The notes: generated by a model from the letters alone, not told the origin. A stretch of DNA of 64,000 bases from Pseudohongiella sp. (GCA_030651695.1 JAUSCD010000012.1:1-64000), one strand, 5' to 3'; positions 27,772-38,307 are shown, counted from the first letter of the stretch. Made by a program: numbers and translations.

Positions 27772-29442
27772 ATGAGTTTTGCAAACCTGGGCTTATCAGA
27801 AGCCCTGCTTAAAGCTGTTGCTGAGCAACAATACACCGAAGCTACCCCTATTCAAGCCCAAGCCATTCCTGCCATTCTGGCCGGTGGCGACCTGATGGCA
27901 TCTGCCCAGACGGGCACCGGCAAAACCGCCGGCTTTACCCTGCCTCTGCTGCAGAAACTGGACGGTGGCGAACGCACCAGCAACGGCCATATCCGTGCTC
28001 TGGTACTGACCCCGACCCGCGAGCTCGCGGCTCAGGTGCATGACAGCATCAAGACCTACGGCAAGTTTCTTAAAATCCGCTCAGCCGTAGTATTCGGCGG
28101 CGTAAAAATCAATCCACAGATGATGATTCTGCGCGGCGGCCTCGACATTCTGGTGGCGACACCGGGTCGATTGCTGGACCTGCACCAACAAAATGCTGTG
28201 AAATTTGATCAGGTAGAAATCCTGGTACTGGACGAAGCTGACCGCATGCTGGACATGGGCTTTATCCGGGACATCAAGAAAGTTCTGGCATTGCTGCCTA
28301 AAAAGCGTCAGAACCTGCTGTTCTCGGCCACCTTCTCCGGGGAAATCCAGGAACTGGCACGCGGCCTGTTGCACAATCCAGTACAAATCAGCGTTGCGCC
28401 GATGAACACCACTGCAGAGCGTGTCACTCAGACGCTGCACCCGGTAGACAAATCACGCAAAACTGAGCTGCTCAGTCACCTGATCCGCACCAACGGCTGG
28501 TATCAGGTACTGGTGTTCAGTCGCACCAAACACGGCGCCAACAAGCTGGTGCAGATGCTGGAAAAAGACGGCATCCAGTCTGCCGCCATTCACGGCAACA
28601 AGAGCCAGCCTCAGCGTACCAAGGTGCTGCACCAGTTTAAAAACGGTGAGTTGCAGGTGCTGGTTGCTACCGACATCGCTGCGCGCGGTATCGATATTGA
28701 CCAGCTGCCGCACGTGATCAACTTTGACCTGCCCGACGTTCCGGAAGATTACGTACACCGTATCGGTCGTACTGCTCGCGCCGGCTCGGAAGGTCAGGCG
28801 ATTTCTCTGGTGAGCGCTGACCAGACCAAACAGCTCAAGCAGATTGAGCGTGTGCTCAAAACCAAAATGCCACTGCAAGTGGTGCCGGGTTTTGAACAGC
28901 GTGAACGCGCACAGGACGAAAAAGAAGGTATCGAAGCGCCCCGCCGTGCCATGGCTGAACGCCAGGCTCGCAGTCAGAGCCGTAATGATGGCCGCAGCAG
29001 TTCTGCCCGTAGCGGTACCCCGGCGCGCAGCGCAGGCTCAGAGTCAGGCCAGCGTCCGCAACAGCGTGACGGCCGTCCTGCGCAGAACCGTGCAGGTGCT
29101 CCGCGTTCAGCTGAACAGGCGCGCACTGGCGACACAACACGCAGCGCACGCCCTGCCCGGCCAGCAGGTGCTGGCAACAATCAACGCAGCAGCTTTGATG
29201 CCGACAAACCTTTGAGCCGCGGCCCACGTCGCGACTCTGGCTCTGGCTCTGGCTCCAATGCCCGCCCGGGACAATCACAACCACGTCATGTGGGTGTGCG
29301 TACTGCACCAGACAGCGTAGACCAGGAACGTATTCACCAGGCAAGGGGAAATCAGGCGGCTCCGGCTCCTGCCAGAACCGAACGTGGCGAGCGTCGTACA
29401 CCGCAGCGTAAAGACAGCACTCGTGTTGTGTCTGTGTGGTAA
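27772..29442 (+). CDS. rhlE: DEAD-box ATP-dependent RNA helicase, RhlE-like
   Basis: A 556-residue helicase. [14 protein letters not shown] and TPIQAQAIP form the Q motif; [53 protein letters not shown] and [10 protein letters not shown] are motifs I, Ia, II, III, V and VI. After about residue 395 comes a long low-complexity tail rich in Arg, Ser, Gln and Gly, encoded partly by GGCTCT repeats near 29240. Such tails bind RNA. The ATG at 27772 has AAGGA 5 nt upstream and is preferred to 27751. RhlE-type proteins act in ribosome assembly and RNA turnover, often in the cold. Confidence 0.93.
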   Translation: MSFANLGLSEALLKAVAEQQYTEATPIQAQAIPAILAGGDLMASAQTGTGKTAGFTLPLLQKLDGGERTSNGHIRALVLTPTRELAAQVHDSIKTYGKFLKIRSAVVFGGVKINPQMMILRGGLDILVATPGRLLDLHQQNAVKFDQVEILVLDEADRMLDMGFIRDIKKVLALLPKKRQNLLFSATFSGEIQELARGLLHNPVQISVAPMNTTAERVTQTLHPVDKSRKTELLSHLIRTNGWYQVLVFSRTKHGANKLVQMLEKDGIQSAAIHGNKSQPQRTKVLHQFKNGELQVLVATDIAARGIDIDQLPHVINFDLPDVPEDYVHRIGRTARAGSEGQAISLVSADQTKQLKQIERVLKTKMPLQVVPGFEQRERAQDEKEGIEAPRRAMAERQARSQSRNDGRSSSARSGTPARSAGSESGQRPQQRDGRPAQNRAGAPRSAEQARTGDTTRSARPARPAGAGNNQRSSFDADKPLSRGPRRDSGSGSGSNARPGQSQPRHVGVRTAPDSVDQERIHQARGNQAAPAPARTERGERRTPQRKDSTRVVSVW

Positions 29443-29465
29443 TGCTGTGACTGACTGGTAAATAG

Positions 29466-30134
29466 TCAATTCACGTCTATCAGTCCGAGGCGAATCGCTT
29501 CCAGCGTCGCCTCGGACCGGTTAGACACCCCCAGTTTTATGTATATTGTTTTGACGTATCCTTTTACGGTATCCGCAGATAATTGCAGCATTCCGGCTGC
29601 GTCCTCCACGCTGTATCCCTTGCCAATCAAACACAGCACCTCGACTTCCCGCGGCGTAAGCTTCGCCTGCGCAAGTGCCGTGGCTTTATTGTTGAAGTGA
29701 TTGATCAGTCTTTGTGAGGATGCTGGTGAAAGCGGTGGCTGGTTTTTCTTGATGCCCTGCAAATAACTGACAATCCTCGCACGATCCTGATCTTTCAGGA
29801 TGTAACCCTTGGCGCCTGATTTCAGTGCCGCAAAAAGGTTTCGGTCATCATCGTAAATTGTCGCAACCACCACGTAACATTGAGGCTGCCCACTATACAA
29901 AGCACGTATTACGTCCATACCACTGCCATCCGGCAGCCCCAGATCCACCAACGCCAGATCAAAGCGCTGCGTCTCCAGCAGAATCATGGCCTCGGCCAGA
30001 TTGGCTGCGAGATGCACCAACAACTCGGGAAAGGCCGAGTTAACGCAGCTCGAAAGCCATGCCCTGGTTTCAGGATTGTCCTCCAGCACCAGTGCCTGCG
30101 CCTTGCCATTATGCTCACACTGAGAATCCCACAT
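29466..30134 (-). CDS. LuxR/NarL-type response regulator
   Basis: A 222-residue regulator. The receiver has LVLEDNPETR and phospho-acceptor Asp64 in ALVDLGLPDGSG. The C-terminal LuxR helix-turn-helix contains LTPREVEVLCLIGKGYS and VKGYVKTIYIKLGVSNRSEA. The ATG at 30134 with AGGAG 9 nt upstream is preferred to an upstream TTG (30182). It is divergent from the 7TMR-DISM kinase gene, whose HisKA_3 core is the usual partner of NarL-type regulators, so the two probably form a two-component system. Confidence 0.92.
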   Translation of the reverse strand: MWDSQCEHNGKAQALVLEDNPETRAWLSSCVNSAFPELLVHLAANLAEAMILLETQRFDLALVDLGLPDGSGMDVIRALYSGQPQCYVVVATIYDDDRNLFAALKSGAKGYILKDQDRARIVSYLQGIKKNQPPLSPASSQRLINHFNNKATALAQAKLTPREVEVLCLIGKGYSVEDAAGMLQLSADTVKGYVKTIYIKLGVSNRSEATLEAIRLGLIDVN

Positions 30135-30288
30135 ACCCGGAACTCCTGATTCGTTCGATCCGTTTGGACCCGCCCTGTTCAAGCTCAGCCACTTGGGTCA
30201 TTGCAATTGTGAGCTGACTGTAGACAATGGCAAATTTGTTGTATACCCCCTTTGCGGGGGCTACGCTCCAGTCAGCCCAGCAGCAAAT

Positions 30289-32217
30289 ATGCATCCACCC
30301 GGGAGATGGATCATCAGTATTCGTGAACTCAGCGCAACATTGACAGCATGCACTGTGTGGCTGCTGCTTGGTTGTTTTGTTGTCAGCCCTGACGCTTCGG
30401 CTGGCGAACAACAGCGCGTGATCACCGGGCCCGTAGCCCTGGAGACCGCACAGTACGCAATATGGGCAGCTGATGGCCTGCCTGATAGCAGCGTCGGGTG
30501 GCAAACTGTACAACTGCCTTTTTTCAGTGCCGCGGCCGGTTTGATGGAGCCGGGGCAGTTCCCTTCCCAATCCAGCGTCTGGTTTCGTTTTGTAGTGGAC
30601 CGCCCACAAAATACCGGGGCACTCAGCCTGCTGTTCTGGCGTTACAATCTGTCGATGACCGTATTTTTTAATGGCGAAGAGATTGCTGCCAACAACACCC
30701 GCGAAGGACGCAACACATTTGGCTGGAACCGCCCACTGATCGCCAATATGAGCAGCAGTCAATGGTTGCCCGGGGACAATGAAGTTCTGGTGCGATTGAA
30801 CATTTCACCAATGGGGGGCAATCTGGCACCGGTCTTGTTTGGTCCTCGCGATCAACTGGAAGATATCTATGCCAGTCGCATGTTCCGACAGGTTGATCTC
30901 AACCGCATTCTGCTGGCATTTGCACTGAGCATAGGGTTTTTCACCTTTGCCTTGTGGTTGATGCGACGCCAGGACGATGTTTACCTCTGGTTCAGCGCTA
31001 TGTGTGTTGCATGGGCCATAGGGTCAAGTCACACCGTTGTTTACTACAATCCGTTGCCATTTGAACTCTGGATACCCATTGTCCATATCGCCATCGATGC
31101 CTGTATATTTTGCATGTATGGTTTTATCGGGCGCCTGGCAGGAGCCCGGAAACCGTTTCGTGAACGATTATTTCTGGGCTGGATAGTGTTGACGGCTCTG
31201 ATCAATCTGAATATGCCATCAAAATGGTTCTGGCAGACTGCCTATCTGATGCATCTTGTGGGCGTCGGTGTGCTTGGAGTTATCGTGATCCGCGTGGCAC
31301 TTATTGCAGTGCGTGAAAAAAAGACCGAGGCAACCATCATCACGCTGGCAATCCTGGGGCAGATTGCTCTGTTTATCTTTAACGCGTTTCAGATGTTTTT
31401 CAGCACTGGAGAAGCTTGGGATGGCACGCTTGTTTTCGCTCACTTCGGGCTGCCAGTGCTGCTGATGATTTTCGCAGCAGTATTGCTCCGACGTTTTACC
31501 GACGCGTTGAATACAGCAGAAACGCTGAACAAAGATCTGGAACAGAAAATAGACGAAAGCCGGAAAATCATCGAACGCAGTTTTGCCGAACGGCGCGTGC
31601 TTGAGATGAACCAGGCTGCCGAACAGGAGCGCCTGAAAATTTACCGGGATCTGCATGATGATGTTGGCTCTCGATTGTTGTCGATCATCCACGCAGATGC
31701 CGGCAACAAATTGGGCGACATGGCACGATCCGCGTTGGAAAGTTTGCGCCAGGCCGTTTCAAAAGCCAACACTCCGGACCAGCCTCTGAGCAGTCTGTTA
31801 GCTGATATCCGCGAAGAGACTGAACTGCGCCTGCAAGGATCGGGGCATGAGGTCGAGTGGCGCCAGCAACCGCTGCCTGAAGTGACTTTACCTTCCGAGG
31901 TTGCGTTTAATCTCAATCGCATCATGAAAGAGCTGGTCAGCAACATAATCCGGCATGCAATGGCCAGCATCGTGCGAATCGATGTCTCGCACTCATTGCA
32001 CGGCATGGTGCTGAACATCGCAGATAACGGACGTGGTTTCCAAACCTGCAACGGGGATCAGAGCGCAGGCAATGGATTAGGCAATATCCGCAGCCGCGCT
32101 GCTGAAATCGATGCAGATATCGAATTCAACAGCACCGGCTGCGGCACAAACACAAGAATTGTAATGCCGCTGCCTGAACCTGCTGCAGCGCCGCAGCCGT
32201 CACGGGCAAAAATATGA
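30289..32217 (+). CDS. 7TMR-DISM sensor histidine kinase (HisKA_3)
   Basis: A 642-residue membrane sensor kinase. A signal peptide (about 1-32) precedes a periplasmic jelly-roll domain of the DISM type (about 35-190), seven hydrophobic helices (about 195-400), a coiled coil (about 405-450), HisKA_3 with His456 in DLHDDVGSRL, and HATPase_c with KELVSNIIRHA, DNGRGF and GNGLGNI. 7TMR-DISM domains commonly sense carbohydrate-like ligands. The ATG at 30289 is preferred over a TTG at 30193 since a signal peptide follows directly. The last 18 bp overlap the convergent dehydrogenase gene. Confidence 0.9.
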   Translation: MHPPGRWIISIRELSATLTACTVWLLLGCFVVSPDASAGEQQRVITGPVALETAQYAIWAADGLPDSSVGWQTVQLPFFSAAAGLMEPGQFPSQSSVWFRFVVDRPQNTGALSLLFWRYNLSMTVFFNGEEIAANNTREGRNTFGWNRPLIANMSSSQWLPGDNEVLVRLNISPMGGNLAPVLFGPRDQLEDIYASRMFRQVDLNRILLAFALSIGFFTFALWLMRRQDDVYLWFSAMCVAWAIGSSHTVVYYNPLPFELWIPIVHIAIDACIFCMYGFIGRLAGARKPFRERLFLGWIVLTALINLNMPSKWFWQTAYLMHLVGVGVLGVIVIRVALIAVREKKTEATIITLAILGQIALFIFNAFQMFFSTGEAWDGTLVFAHFGLPVLLMIFAAVLLRRFTDALNTAETLNKDLEQKIDESRKIIERSFAERRVLEMNQAAEQERLKIYRDLHDDVGSRLLSIIHADAGNKLGDMARSALESLRQAVSKANTPDQPLSSLLADIREETELRLQGSGHEVEWRQQPLPEVTLPSEVAFNLNRIMKELVSNIIRHAMASIVRIDVSHSLHGMVLNIADNGRGFQTCNGDQSAGNGLGNIRSRAAEIDADIEFNSTGCGTNTRIVMPLPEPAAAPQPSRAKI

Positions 32218-33471
32218 CTGAGTCCCGTGAGCTTTAATGGCATCCGTCAAGCGCGCCAAACCAAGCACGTACGCTGCGGTACGCAGTGTAATCTGTTTTT
32301 CTTGCGCCATCTCCCAGATCGCTGTACTTTCCCGCTCCATGATCGGGCGAAGCTTTTGCTGCACCTCTTCTTCCGTCCAATAATATCCCTGACGGTTTTG
32401 CACCCACTCGAAATATGACACCGTGACGCCGCCAGCATTGGCCAGAATATCCGGAATGACACGAATACCTTTTTCCTCGAGAATTGCATCGGCTGCCGAT
32501 GTCACCGGACCATTGGCCAATTCCAGAATAACGGGCGCACGGATAGCGCCTGCGTTGTCTGCCGTGATCTGATCTTCCATCGCAGCCGGCACAATAAGAT
32601 CACAATCGAGCGCAAACATCTCATCCGGTGTTATGACTTCAACTTTGTCGCCCGGGGATTCCCTGGCATAAGAAATGACGGAGCCGCTTTTGTTTTTTGC
32701 CTTGCTCAACCTGGCAGGGTCCAGACCGGCCTCACAATACACTGCGCCTTTGCTGTCGGCCACTGCAACAACACGCCAGCCGTCAGCATGCAACAGCCCG
32801 GCAATCATTGAACCGGCATTGCCATAACCATGCACTACGACGCGCTTCTGCGTTTTATCCAGTTCCAGCTGTGCGAGCAGATTATTCAACACATAAAATC
32901 CACCGCGCGCTGTTGCATCCACACGGCCCAGCGATCCGCCCAGTGCAATGGGTTTACCGGTTATCACTGCTGGTGCCGGATATCCCACCATGGAGGAGTA
33001 TTCGTCAGCCATCCATCCCATAATCATAGCGTTGGTGTACACATCCGGCGCAGGGATATCCCGGTCAGGTCCAATCATGCGGGCAAATGAGTGCACATAG
33101 GCGCGCGAAAGGCGCTCGATCTCGTGGGGTGACAGACTGCGTGGATCAACTTTGATAGCGCCCTTTCCGCCACCGTACGGCAAACCCACCACCGCGCACT
33201 TGAACGTCATCCAGAACGCCAGCGTAATCACCTCTTCCATTGACGCATCCGGATGATACCGGATTCCGCCCTTTGTAGGCCCCCGGGTATCGTCGTAGCG
33301 GCAGCGCCAGGCCTCGAATGAGCGCCGCGAGCCATTGTCCATGCGAATTGTTACCCGCGCGGACATTACCTCCTTGGGGTGACGTAGCGCATCCAGTACC
33401 TCAGCCGGCACCTCTGTGTATTTGGCAGCGGTTTCCAGCTGACTAAGTGCGCCTTCCAGCATTTCTGACAT
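32200..33471 (-). CDS. gdhA: Glu/Leu/Phe/Val dehydrogenase
   Basis: A 423-residue NAD(P)-dependent amino-acid dehydrogenase that interconverts an amino acid and its 2-oxo acid with ammonia. GPTKGGIRYHP and GLPYGGGKGAIKVDP carry the substrate and catalytic Lys residues; APDVYTN and TGKPIALGGSLGR follow, then HGYGNAGSMIA, the dinucleotide-binding site. The TGKP-x-x-LGGS-x-GR run favours a glutamate dehydrogenase of the 420-residue class. The end overlaps the kinase gene on the opposite strand. Coenzyme preference was not assigned. Confidence 0.9.
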   Translation of the reverse strand: MSEMLEGALSQLETAAKYTEVPAEVLDALRHPKEVMSARVTIRMDNGSRRSFEAWRCRYDDTRGPTKGGIRYHPDASMEEVITLAFWMTFKCAVVGLPYGGGKGAIKVDPRSLSPHEIERLSRAYVHSFARMIGPDRDIPAPDVYTNAMIMGWMADEYSSMVGYPAPAVITGKPIALGGSLGRVDATARGGFYVLNNLLAQLELDKTQKRVVVHGYGNAGSMIAGLLHADGWRVVAVADSKGAVYCEAGLDPARLSKAKNKSGSVISYARESPGDKVEVITPDEMFALDCDLIVPAAMEDQITADNAGAIRAPVILELANGPVTSAADAILEEKGIRVIPDILANAGGVTVSYFEWVQNRQGYYWTEEEVQQKLRPIMERESTAIWEMAQEKQITLRTAAYVLGLARLTDAIKAHGTQSYFCP

Positions 33472-33660
33472 ATGTTTTCCCTCAGTCTTGTGATGATTGC
33501 GTGCATACGCGAAGCTTTAATGCACCATTTGTGATCAATCATAGCCCGTGAGGGGTGATTGCGTCTTCCCGAAAAATGTATTGCCTGAATTGTCCGGACC
33601 CGGTGATAGAATGCTGTCAGGCAAGTCTGATCAGAACAAAAACCCGAATGCCGGACAAAC

Positions 33661-35967
33661 ATGCAGATGAACGGAAAGACGTTATTGCAGTCTCTGAGCA
33701 TCGCCAGTCTTATAGTATTTCTGGCGCTTGATACACGCACACCGCTTGGTTTTGCCCATGGCGACCTGTATCTCTTCAGCATTTTGCTGGCAGCGCTGTC
33801 TGGCAGCCAGCGCCTGCTGATCGGCGTAGCGTCAACGTCCGTGATCCTGACCGCCTTGGGCGCACTGATTTCACCGCCCGGGCTTGCAATCGAGTACTGG
33901 CTGACCAACCGTGTGATGTCGGCGCTCGAGTTGAGTGTGATCAGTGTGCTGACCATCTTTGTCCTCAAACATTTCCAGAGGATGCGCAGTGATCACGCAA
34001 TGCTTGCAAGGACCAACCAACATCTGCGTGAACTGACACCCTCGCCCGACAATCCGCTCTCGCCTTTCAGACATTTATCCCAGTTCCAGCTGTTTGCGGA
34101 TGCCATTCCGCAGATTATCTGGACAGCAAATCCGGATGGCGTGGTGGACTATGCCAATCTCGCTTTTGCACATTATACCGGCCGCGGCCGCGATTCTCTG
34201 GTCCCCGGAACCGACTGGTTTTCTGCGGTTTCACCTGAGGATACTGAACGTGTGACCCATCGCTGGCAGGAAGCCATGGCACAACAACAGACCTACGAAA
34301 TTGAGTTCCGGCTGCAACGCCATGATGGCGTTTGGCGATGGCACCTGATTCAGGGCGCACCGGTCACTGATGAAAACGGAAAAATCATCAAATGGTGCGG
34401 ATCAGGCATAGACATCCACGATCTCAAAACTTATGCCGAGCGCTTCGAAAATGTGGCGAAAGCCACAGTAGATGCTATTTGGGACTGGGACATTGAAAAC
34501 AGCTCCATTTGGTGGAATCACGGAATATCCACACTGTTTGGTTATGACCGCGACGAAGTCATGAGCGAGCCTGCTGCCTGGTCAAGGCATGTACATCCGG
34601 AAGACCGGGAGAGTGTGCTGAAAACCATCTTTGATACAGTCCGTTCTGACAAGAACTTCATGAATTTGTCTTATCGGTTTTTGCGCGCTGATGGCACTGT
34701 GGCCCAGATTGAAGAACACAGCTTCGTGATGCGCAACAAAGATGGAAAAGCAGTCCGCATGGTCGGAGGTATGGCGGATGTGACAGAACGCAATCAGATG
34801 GCGGAGCAATTGAGCCATGCACAGCGCCTGCAAACAGTGGGTGAACTTACCGGTGGTGTCGCGCATGACTTTAATAATTTGTTAACGGTCATTCAAGGCA
34901 ATAACGAGTTACTGGCAGAGGCCCTGGCGCAAGACCCGCGTCTTGCGCCACTGACATCGATGATCAGTCAGGCCAGCGAGCGCGCGGCGGGTCTGGTGCA
35001 GCGTCTGCTGGCATTCGCACGCAAGCAACCACTGGATCCGCATCCGACAGACGTTGGCGACCTGATGAACAACGTACATCCGCTGATCCGCCAGGCTGTG
35101 CCGGAGCGTATCACGATCAGTCTGATTGTGACGCCAGACCTTCCCAGCGTGATGATTGATCCGCCACAGCTGGAAAGCGCCCTGCTCAACCTATGTCTGA
35201 ATGCGCGCGACGCCATCAACGGGCAGGGCAGTATTCTGATTGAGGCGGGCCCGGGCAAGCTCAATCAGGACTACTGTGACGCCAATCCCGGGACAGAGCC
35301 CGGTGATTATGTGATGCTGTCAGTCACCGACAGCGGGACGGGAATGACCGAGGAAGTCAGACAACGCGCCTTTGATCCGTTCTTTACCACTAAAAATATT
35401 GGTCAGGGCTCGGGGCTGGGCCTGAGCATGGTATATGGATTCATAAAACAATCCGGAGGCCATATCTCAGTGTACTCAGAAGAGGGTGCGGGCACCGTCC
35501 TACGTATGTACTTGCCCGTGGCTGACAGTCGGGGCATGCATCAGCAGGCGGATCTTCACAACACATTGGTTCTGAACACGCCCGTTATGAAAAACAGTGG
35601 CACAGTATTGTTGGTAGAGGATGATGAACTCGTGCGTCAATACGCCGAAAAACAGTTCCGGGAATTGGGTTATAAAGTGATCAGCGCAGCCAGCGCTTCG
35701 GAGGCACTATCTCTGCTGCAGATCCACAAGCCGGTTGACTTGTTGTTCACCGATGTCATGATGGGTACGGGTATGAATGGTCCCGAACTCGCCAGCGCCG
35801 CACTGGAAATCCAGCCGATGCTTCCTGTACTGTTTACCTCTGGATACCCTGAAAACGCCATCAGTAATCAAGGGCGCTTGCAGGCGGGCACCATGCTGCT
35901 CAGCAAACCCTGGCGAAGGGATGATCTGTCACAAAAACTTGAAAAACTTATGAGCACCAGGCAATGA
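33661..35967 (+). CDS. Membrane PAS hybrid histidine kinase
   Basis: A 768-residue kinase. Four hydrophobic helices form an N-terminal membrane domain (about 8-110). Two PAS domains follow (about 140-255 and 265-380); the second has IWDWD and WWN. HisKA has His402 in GGVAHDFNN, then HATPase_c (NLCLNARDAI, TDSGTGM, GLGLSMVYG) and a receiver with Asp698 in LLFTDVMMGTGMNG, where the usual Pro after the Met is absent. It is paralogous to the kinases at 1553 and 3268. It overlaps the next gene by ATGA, linking this sensor to a c-di-GMP effector. Confidence 0.92.
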   Translation: MQMNGKTLLQSLSIASLIVFLALDTRTPLGFAHGDLYLFSILLAALSGSQRLLIGVASTSVILTALGALISPPGLAIEYWLTNRVMSALELSVISVLTIFVLKHFQRMRSDHAMLARTNQHLRELTPSPDNPLSPFRHLSQFQLFADAIPQIIWTANPDGVVDYANLAFAHYTGRGRDSLVPGTDWFSAVSPEDTERVTHRWQEAMAQQQTYEIEFRLQRHDGVWRWHLIQGAPVTDENGKIIKWCGSGIDIHDLKTYAERFENVAKATVDAIWDWDIENSSIWWNHGISTLFGYDRDEVMSEPAAWSRHVHPEDRESVLKTIFDTVRSDKNFMNLSYRFLRADGTVAQIEEHSFVMRNKDGKAVRMVGGMADVTERNQMAEQLSHAQRLQTVGELTGGVAHDFNNLLTVIQGNNELLAEALAQDPRLAPLTSMISQASERAAGLVQRLLAFARKQPLDPHPTDVGDLMNNVHPLIRQAVPERITISLIVTPDLPSVMIDPPQLESALLNLCLNARDAINGQGSILIEAGPGKLNQDYCDANPGTEPGDYVMLSVTDSGTGMTEEVRQRAFDPFFTTKNIGQGSGLGLSMVYGFIKQSGGHISVYSEEGAGTVLRMYLPVADSRGMHQQADLHNTLVLNTPVMKNSGTVLLVEDDELVRQYAEKQFRELGYKVISAASASEALSLLQIHKPVDLLFTDVMMGTGMNGPELASAALEIQPMLPVLFTSGYPENAISNQGRLQAGTMLLSKPWRRDDLSQKLEKLMSTRQ

Positions 35968-38114
35968 CGGACGCAATACGCTTGCTGATTCTGGATGATG
36001 ACCCTCTGACCGGTCAGACTATCACCAATATCGCTACTCTGGCCGGCGTCGATGCGCGTTATACAGACGATCCTCTCGAGTTTTTCCGCCTGATAAAAGA
36101 AATGAACCCGGATTTTATTGCACTTGATCTGGTCATGCCCCGCATGGATGGTGTTCAGGTCATGGTGGAACTGGCGCGCTTGCGCTGCCCCGCCGATATT
36201 ATCATTTCCAGTGGTGTGGGCGGTCGGGTGCTGGACGCTGCAGCACGCTCCGCATCAGAGCATGGCCTGAATATTGTTGGTGTACTGCCAAAACCATTCT
36301 CACCTGCCCGCTTGCGCGAGTTATTGAGCCGCCAGCCCGCCGGTTCGGCACCTGCCTTACACAGACCAGCCAACCCGGATGACTCTGAATCCATTCCTGC
36401 GCACGAGCTCGCTGATGCCATCAGCCGCAACGACATCACCGTTGTCTATCAGCCAAAAATCAACTGCCGCACCGGCCTGCTTGCAGGCTTTGAGGTACTT
36501 GCGCGCTGGCAACATCCGACCCGCGGGGCAATCGGCCCCGATCGGTTTATTCCGCTCGCCGAACAGTCGGGTCTGATCGATGCACTTACAGAATCGGTGA
36601 TGTTGCAGTCCTTACGTTGGTACTCCGCATTGCCCGCCAGTCTGGGCGACGATGTCAGCTTTGATTACCTGCGCAGAAGACTGCGCGAAATAACCCTTTC
36701 GGTAAATATATCGGCGAGCTCATTGTCTCACCTGGATTTATTTGAACGACTGGATGACTACTGCCAGAGTATGGGCATCAGGCCTGAACGTATCATTTTC
36801 GAATTGACAGAAACCTGTGCCATGGAAGATCCGGTGAGTTCACTGGATATCCTGACACGTCTGCGCATGAAAGGATTCCATCTTTCTATTGACGATTTTG
36901 GCACCGGCTTTTCTTCCATGTTACAACTGGCACGTTTACCGTTTTCGGAAATCAAGATAGACAAGTCTTTTGTAATGACTGCGGGTGAGTCAAAAGAATC
37001 ACGCACAGTTATCAAAACCATTATTGATCTTGGACACGGTCTTGGACTCTATACGTCGGCCGAAGGAATCGAGAGTAATGAAACGCTGGAATATCTGCGC
37101 AGCATAGGTTGTGATCTGGCACAAGGTTACGCCATCGCCCGACCTATGACTGGTGATGCTGTGCTGACGTGGTTACGTAAAGGGCGCAATGACGACGAGG
37201 AACACCGCCTTCAGGTTCTGCATTCACTCAACATCCTGGACACAGAGGCTGACGAGCGTTTTGATCGCATCACGCGACTGGCCACTCGCCTGTTTCAGGT
37301 CCCGATTTCTTTATTCAGCCTGGTGGACTCAAACCGTCAGTGGTTCAAGTCGGCTGTAGGACTTGATGTCCGCGAAACTGCACGTGACATTTCGTTTTGC
37401 ACTCACGCCATACGCGAAGAAACCATTCTTGTTGTTAACGATGCGCATATCGACCCCCGTTTCCGGAATAATGATCTGGTCACCGGCGCTCCGCATATCC
37501 GTTTTTATGCTGGCTGCCCGGTGCATGCCGATACGGGCATCCGCCTGGGCACACTGTGCCTGATCGATCATAAACCACGCGAGTTTTCCCTGTTTCAACA
37601 GAAGCTGCTGAAGCATGTTGCACAGATGGTTGAGAACGAACTCACTGCGGATTACGTTGCCCATGAGGACCCGCTGACAAGCCTGTTGAACCGGCGCGGG
37701 TTTGATGCGCGCTCAATTGAAGCCATAGCCCTGTGTCACGATGCAGGACTCCATGCCTGCCTGTTTTTGTTTGATCTGCTGGAATTCAAACACTTTAATG
37801 AGCAACATGGCCCCGCCGCCGGCGACCGTGCACTGATCGAATTCAACCGGCTGCTGCGGGACACCTTCCGGGGTTCAGATCTCATCGCACGCTACGGCGA
37901 CGATGACTTTGTTGTGCTGATGATTGACATCACCCCCCCAGGCCCGGAAAAAGCACTCGCACGTCTGGCCGCGGCCGCGGAACTCTGTCTCTCGGAACAT
38001 CCAATCAGGCACACCGCTGGCTGGGCGATGCTTGAGGATGGGGATTCCTCACAACAATTGATTCTGCGTGCGAGCCAGAGCATGCAATTACTGCGGAATA
38101 CTTCCATGACTTGA
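35964..38114 (+). CDS. REC-EAL-GAF-GGDEF(degenerate) c-di-GMP protein
   Basis: A 716-residue response regulator. The receiver has LDDDPLTG and phospho-acceptor Asp55 in ALDLVMPRMDG. The EAL domain (about 155-405) has EVLARW, SVNISA, ELTETC, DDFGTG, KIDKSF, AEGIES and QGYAIARPM, so the catalytic residues are kept. A GAF domain (about 420-560) follows, with LQVLHSLNILDTEADERFD at its start. The last domain is GGDEF-like, but its signature reads YGDDDF, with the second Gly replaced by Asp. It is probably not a cyclase; it may bind nucleotide or serve as a scaffold. It is translationally coupled to the kinase upstream, the probable phosphodonor. Confidence 0.9.
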   Translation: MTDAIRLLILDDDPLTGQTITNIATLAGVDARYTDDPLEFFRLIKEMNPDFIALDLVMPRMDGVQVMVELARLRCPADIIISSGVGGRVLDAAARSASEHGLNIVGVLPKPFSPARLRELLSRQPAGSAPALHRPANPDDSESIPAHELADAISRNDITVVYQPKINCRTGLLAGFEVLARWQHPTRGAIGPDRFIPLAEQSGLIDALTESVMLQSLRWYSALPASLGDDVSFDYLRRRLREITLSVNISASSLSHLDLFERLDDYCQSMGIRPERIIFELTETCAMEDPVSSLDILTRLRMKGFHLSIDDFGTGFSSMLQLARLPFSEIKIDKSFVMTAGESKESRTVIKTIIDLGHGLGLYTSAEGIESNETLEYLRSIGCDLAQGYAIARPMTGDAVLTWLRKGRNDDEEHRLQVLHSLNILDTEADERFDRITRLATRLFQVPISLFSLVDSNRQWFKSAVGLDVRETARDISFCTHAIREETILVVNDAHIDPRFRNNDLVTGAPHIRFYAGCPVHADTGIRLGTLCLIDHKPREFSLFQQKLLKHVAQMVENELTADYVAHEDPLTSLLNRRGFDARSIEAIALCHDAGLHACLFLFDLLEFKHFNEQHGPAAGDRALIEFNRLLRDTFRGSDLIARYGDDDFVVLMIDITPPGPEKALARLAAAAELCLSEHPIRHTAGWAMLEDGDSSQQLILRASQSMQLLRNTSMT

Positions 38115-38151
38115 TCCATGTCAATGCAGGCACGCGCCACTCTCCTATCAT
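38111..38151 (+). promoter_or_regulatory. FNR/Anr-type box and -10 element of the cbb3 operon
   Basis: TTGAT-CCAT-GTCAA (38111-38124) matches the FNR/Anr consensus in 9 of 10 defined bases. TATCAT at 38146-38151 is a good -10 element. A start near 38158 would put the box centre at about -41, the class II activator position. The box overlaps the end of the preceding gene. The leader to ccoN would be about 150-165 nt. Confidence 0.75.
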
Positions 38152-38307
38152 ATTCAAGGTTAAATTGGACGCGTTTCCTGAATAAAAATACCCTCCAGCC
38201 AACGCACACCCCTGCCAGGCAGGTATACATATACCTCACACTGACTAGCTGCAGCCTCCCGCGCGTAACCGAGATTACCCGGAAGTCTGAGCATCAGAAC
38301 AACATTT

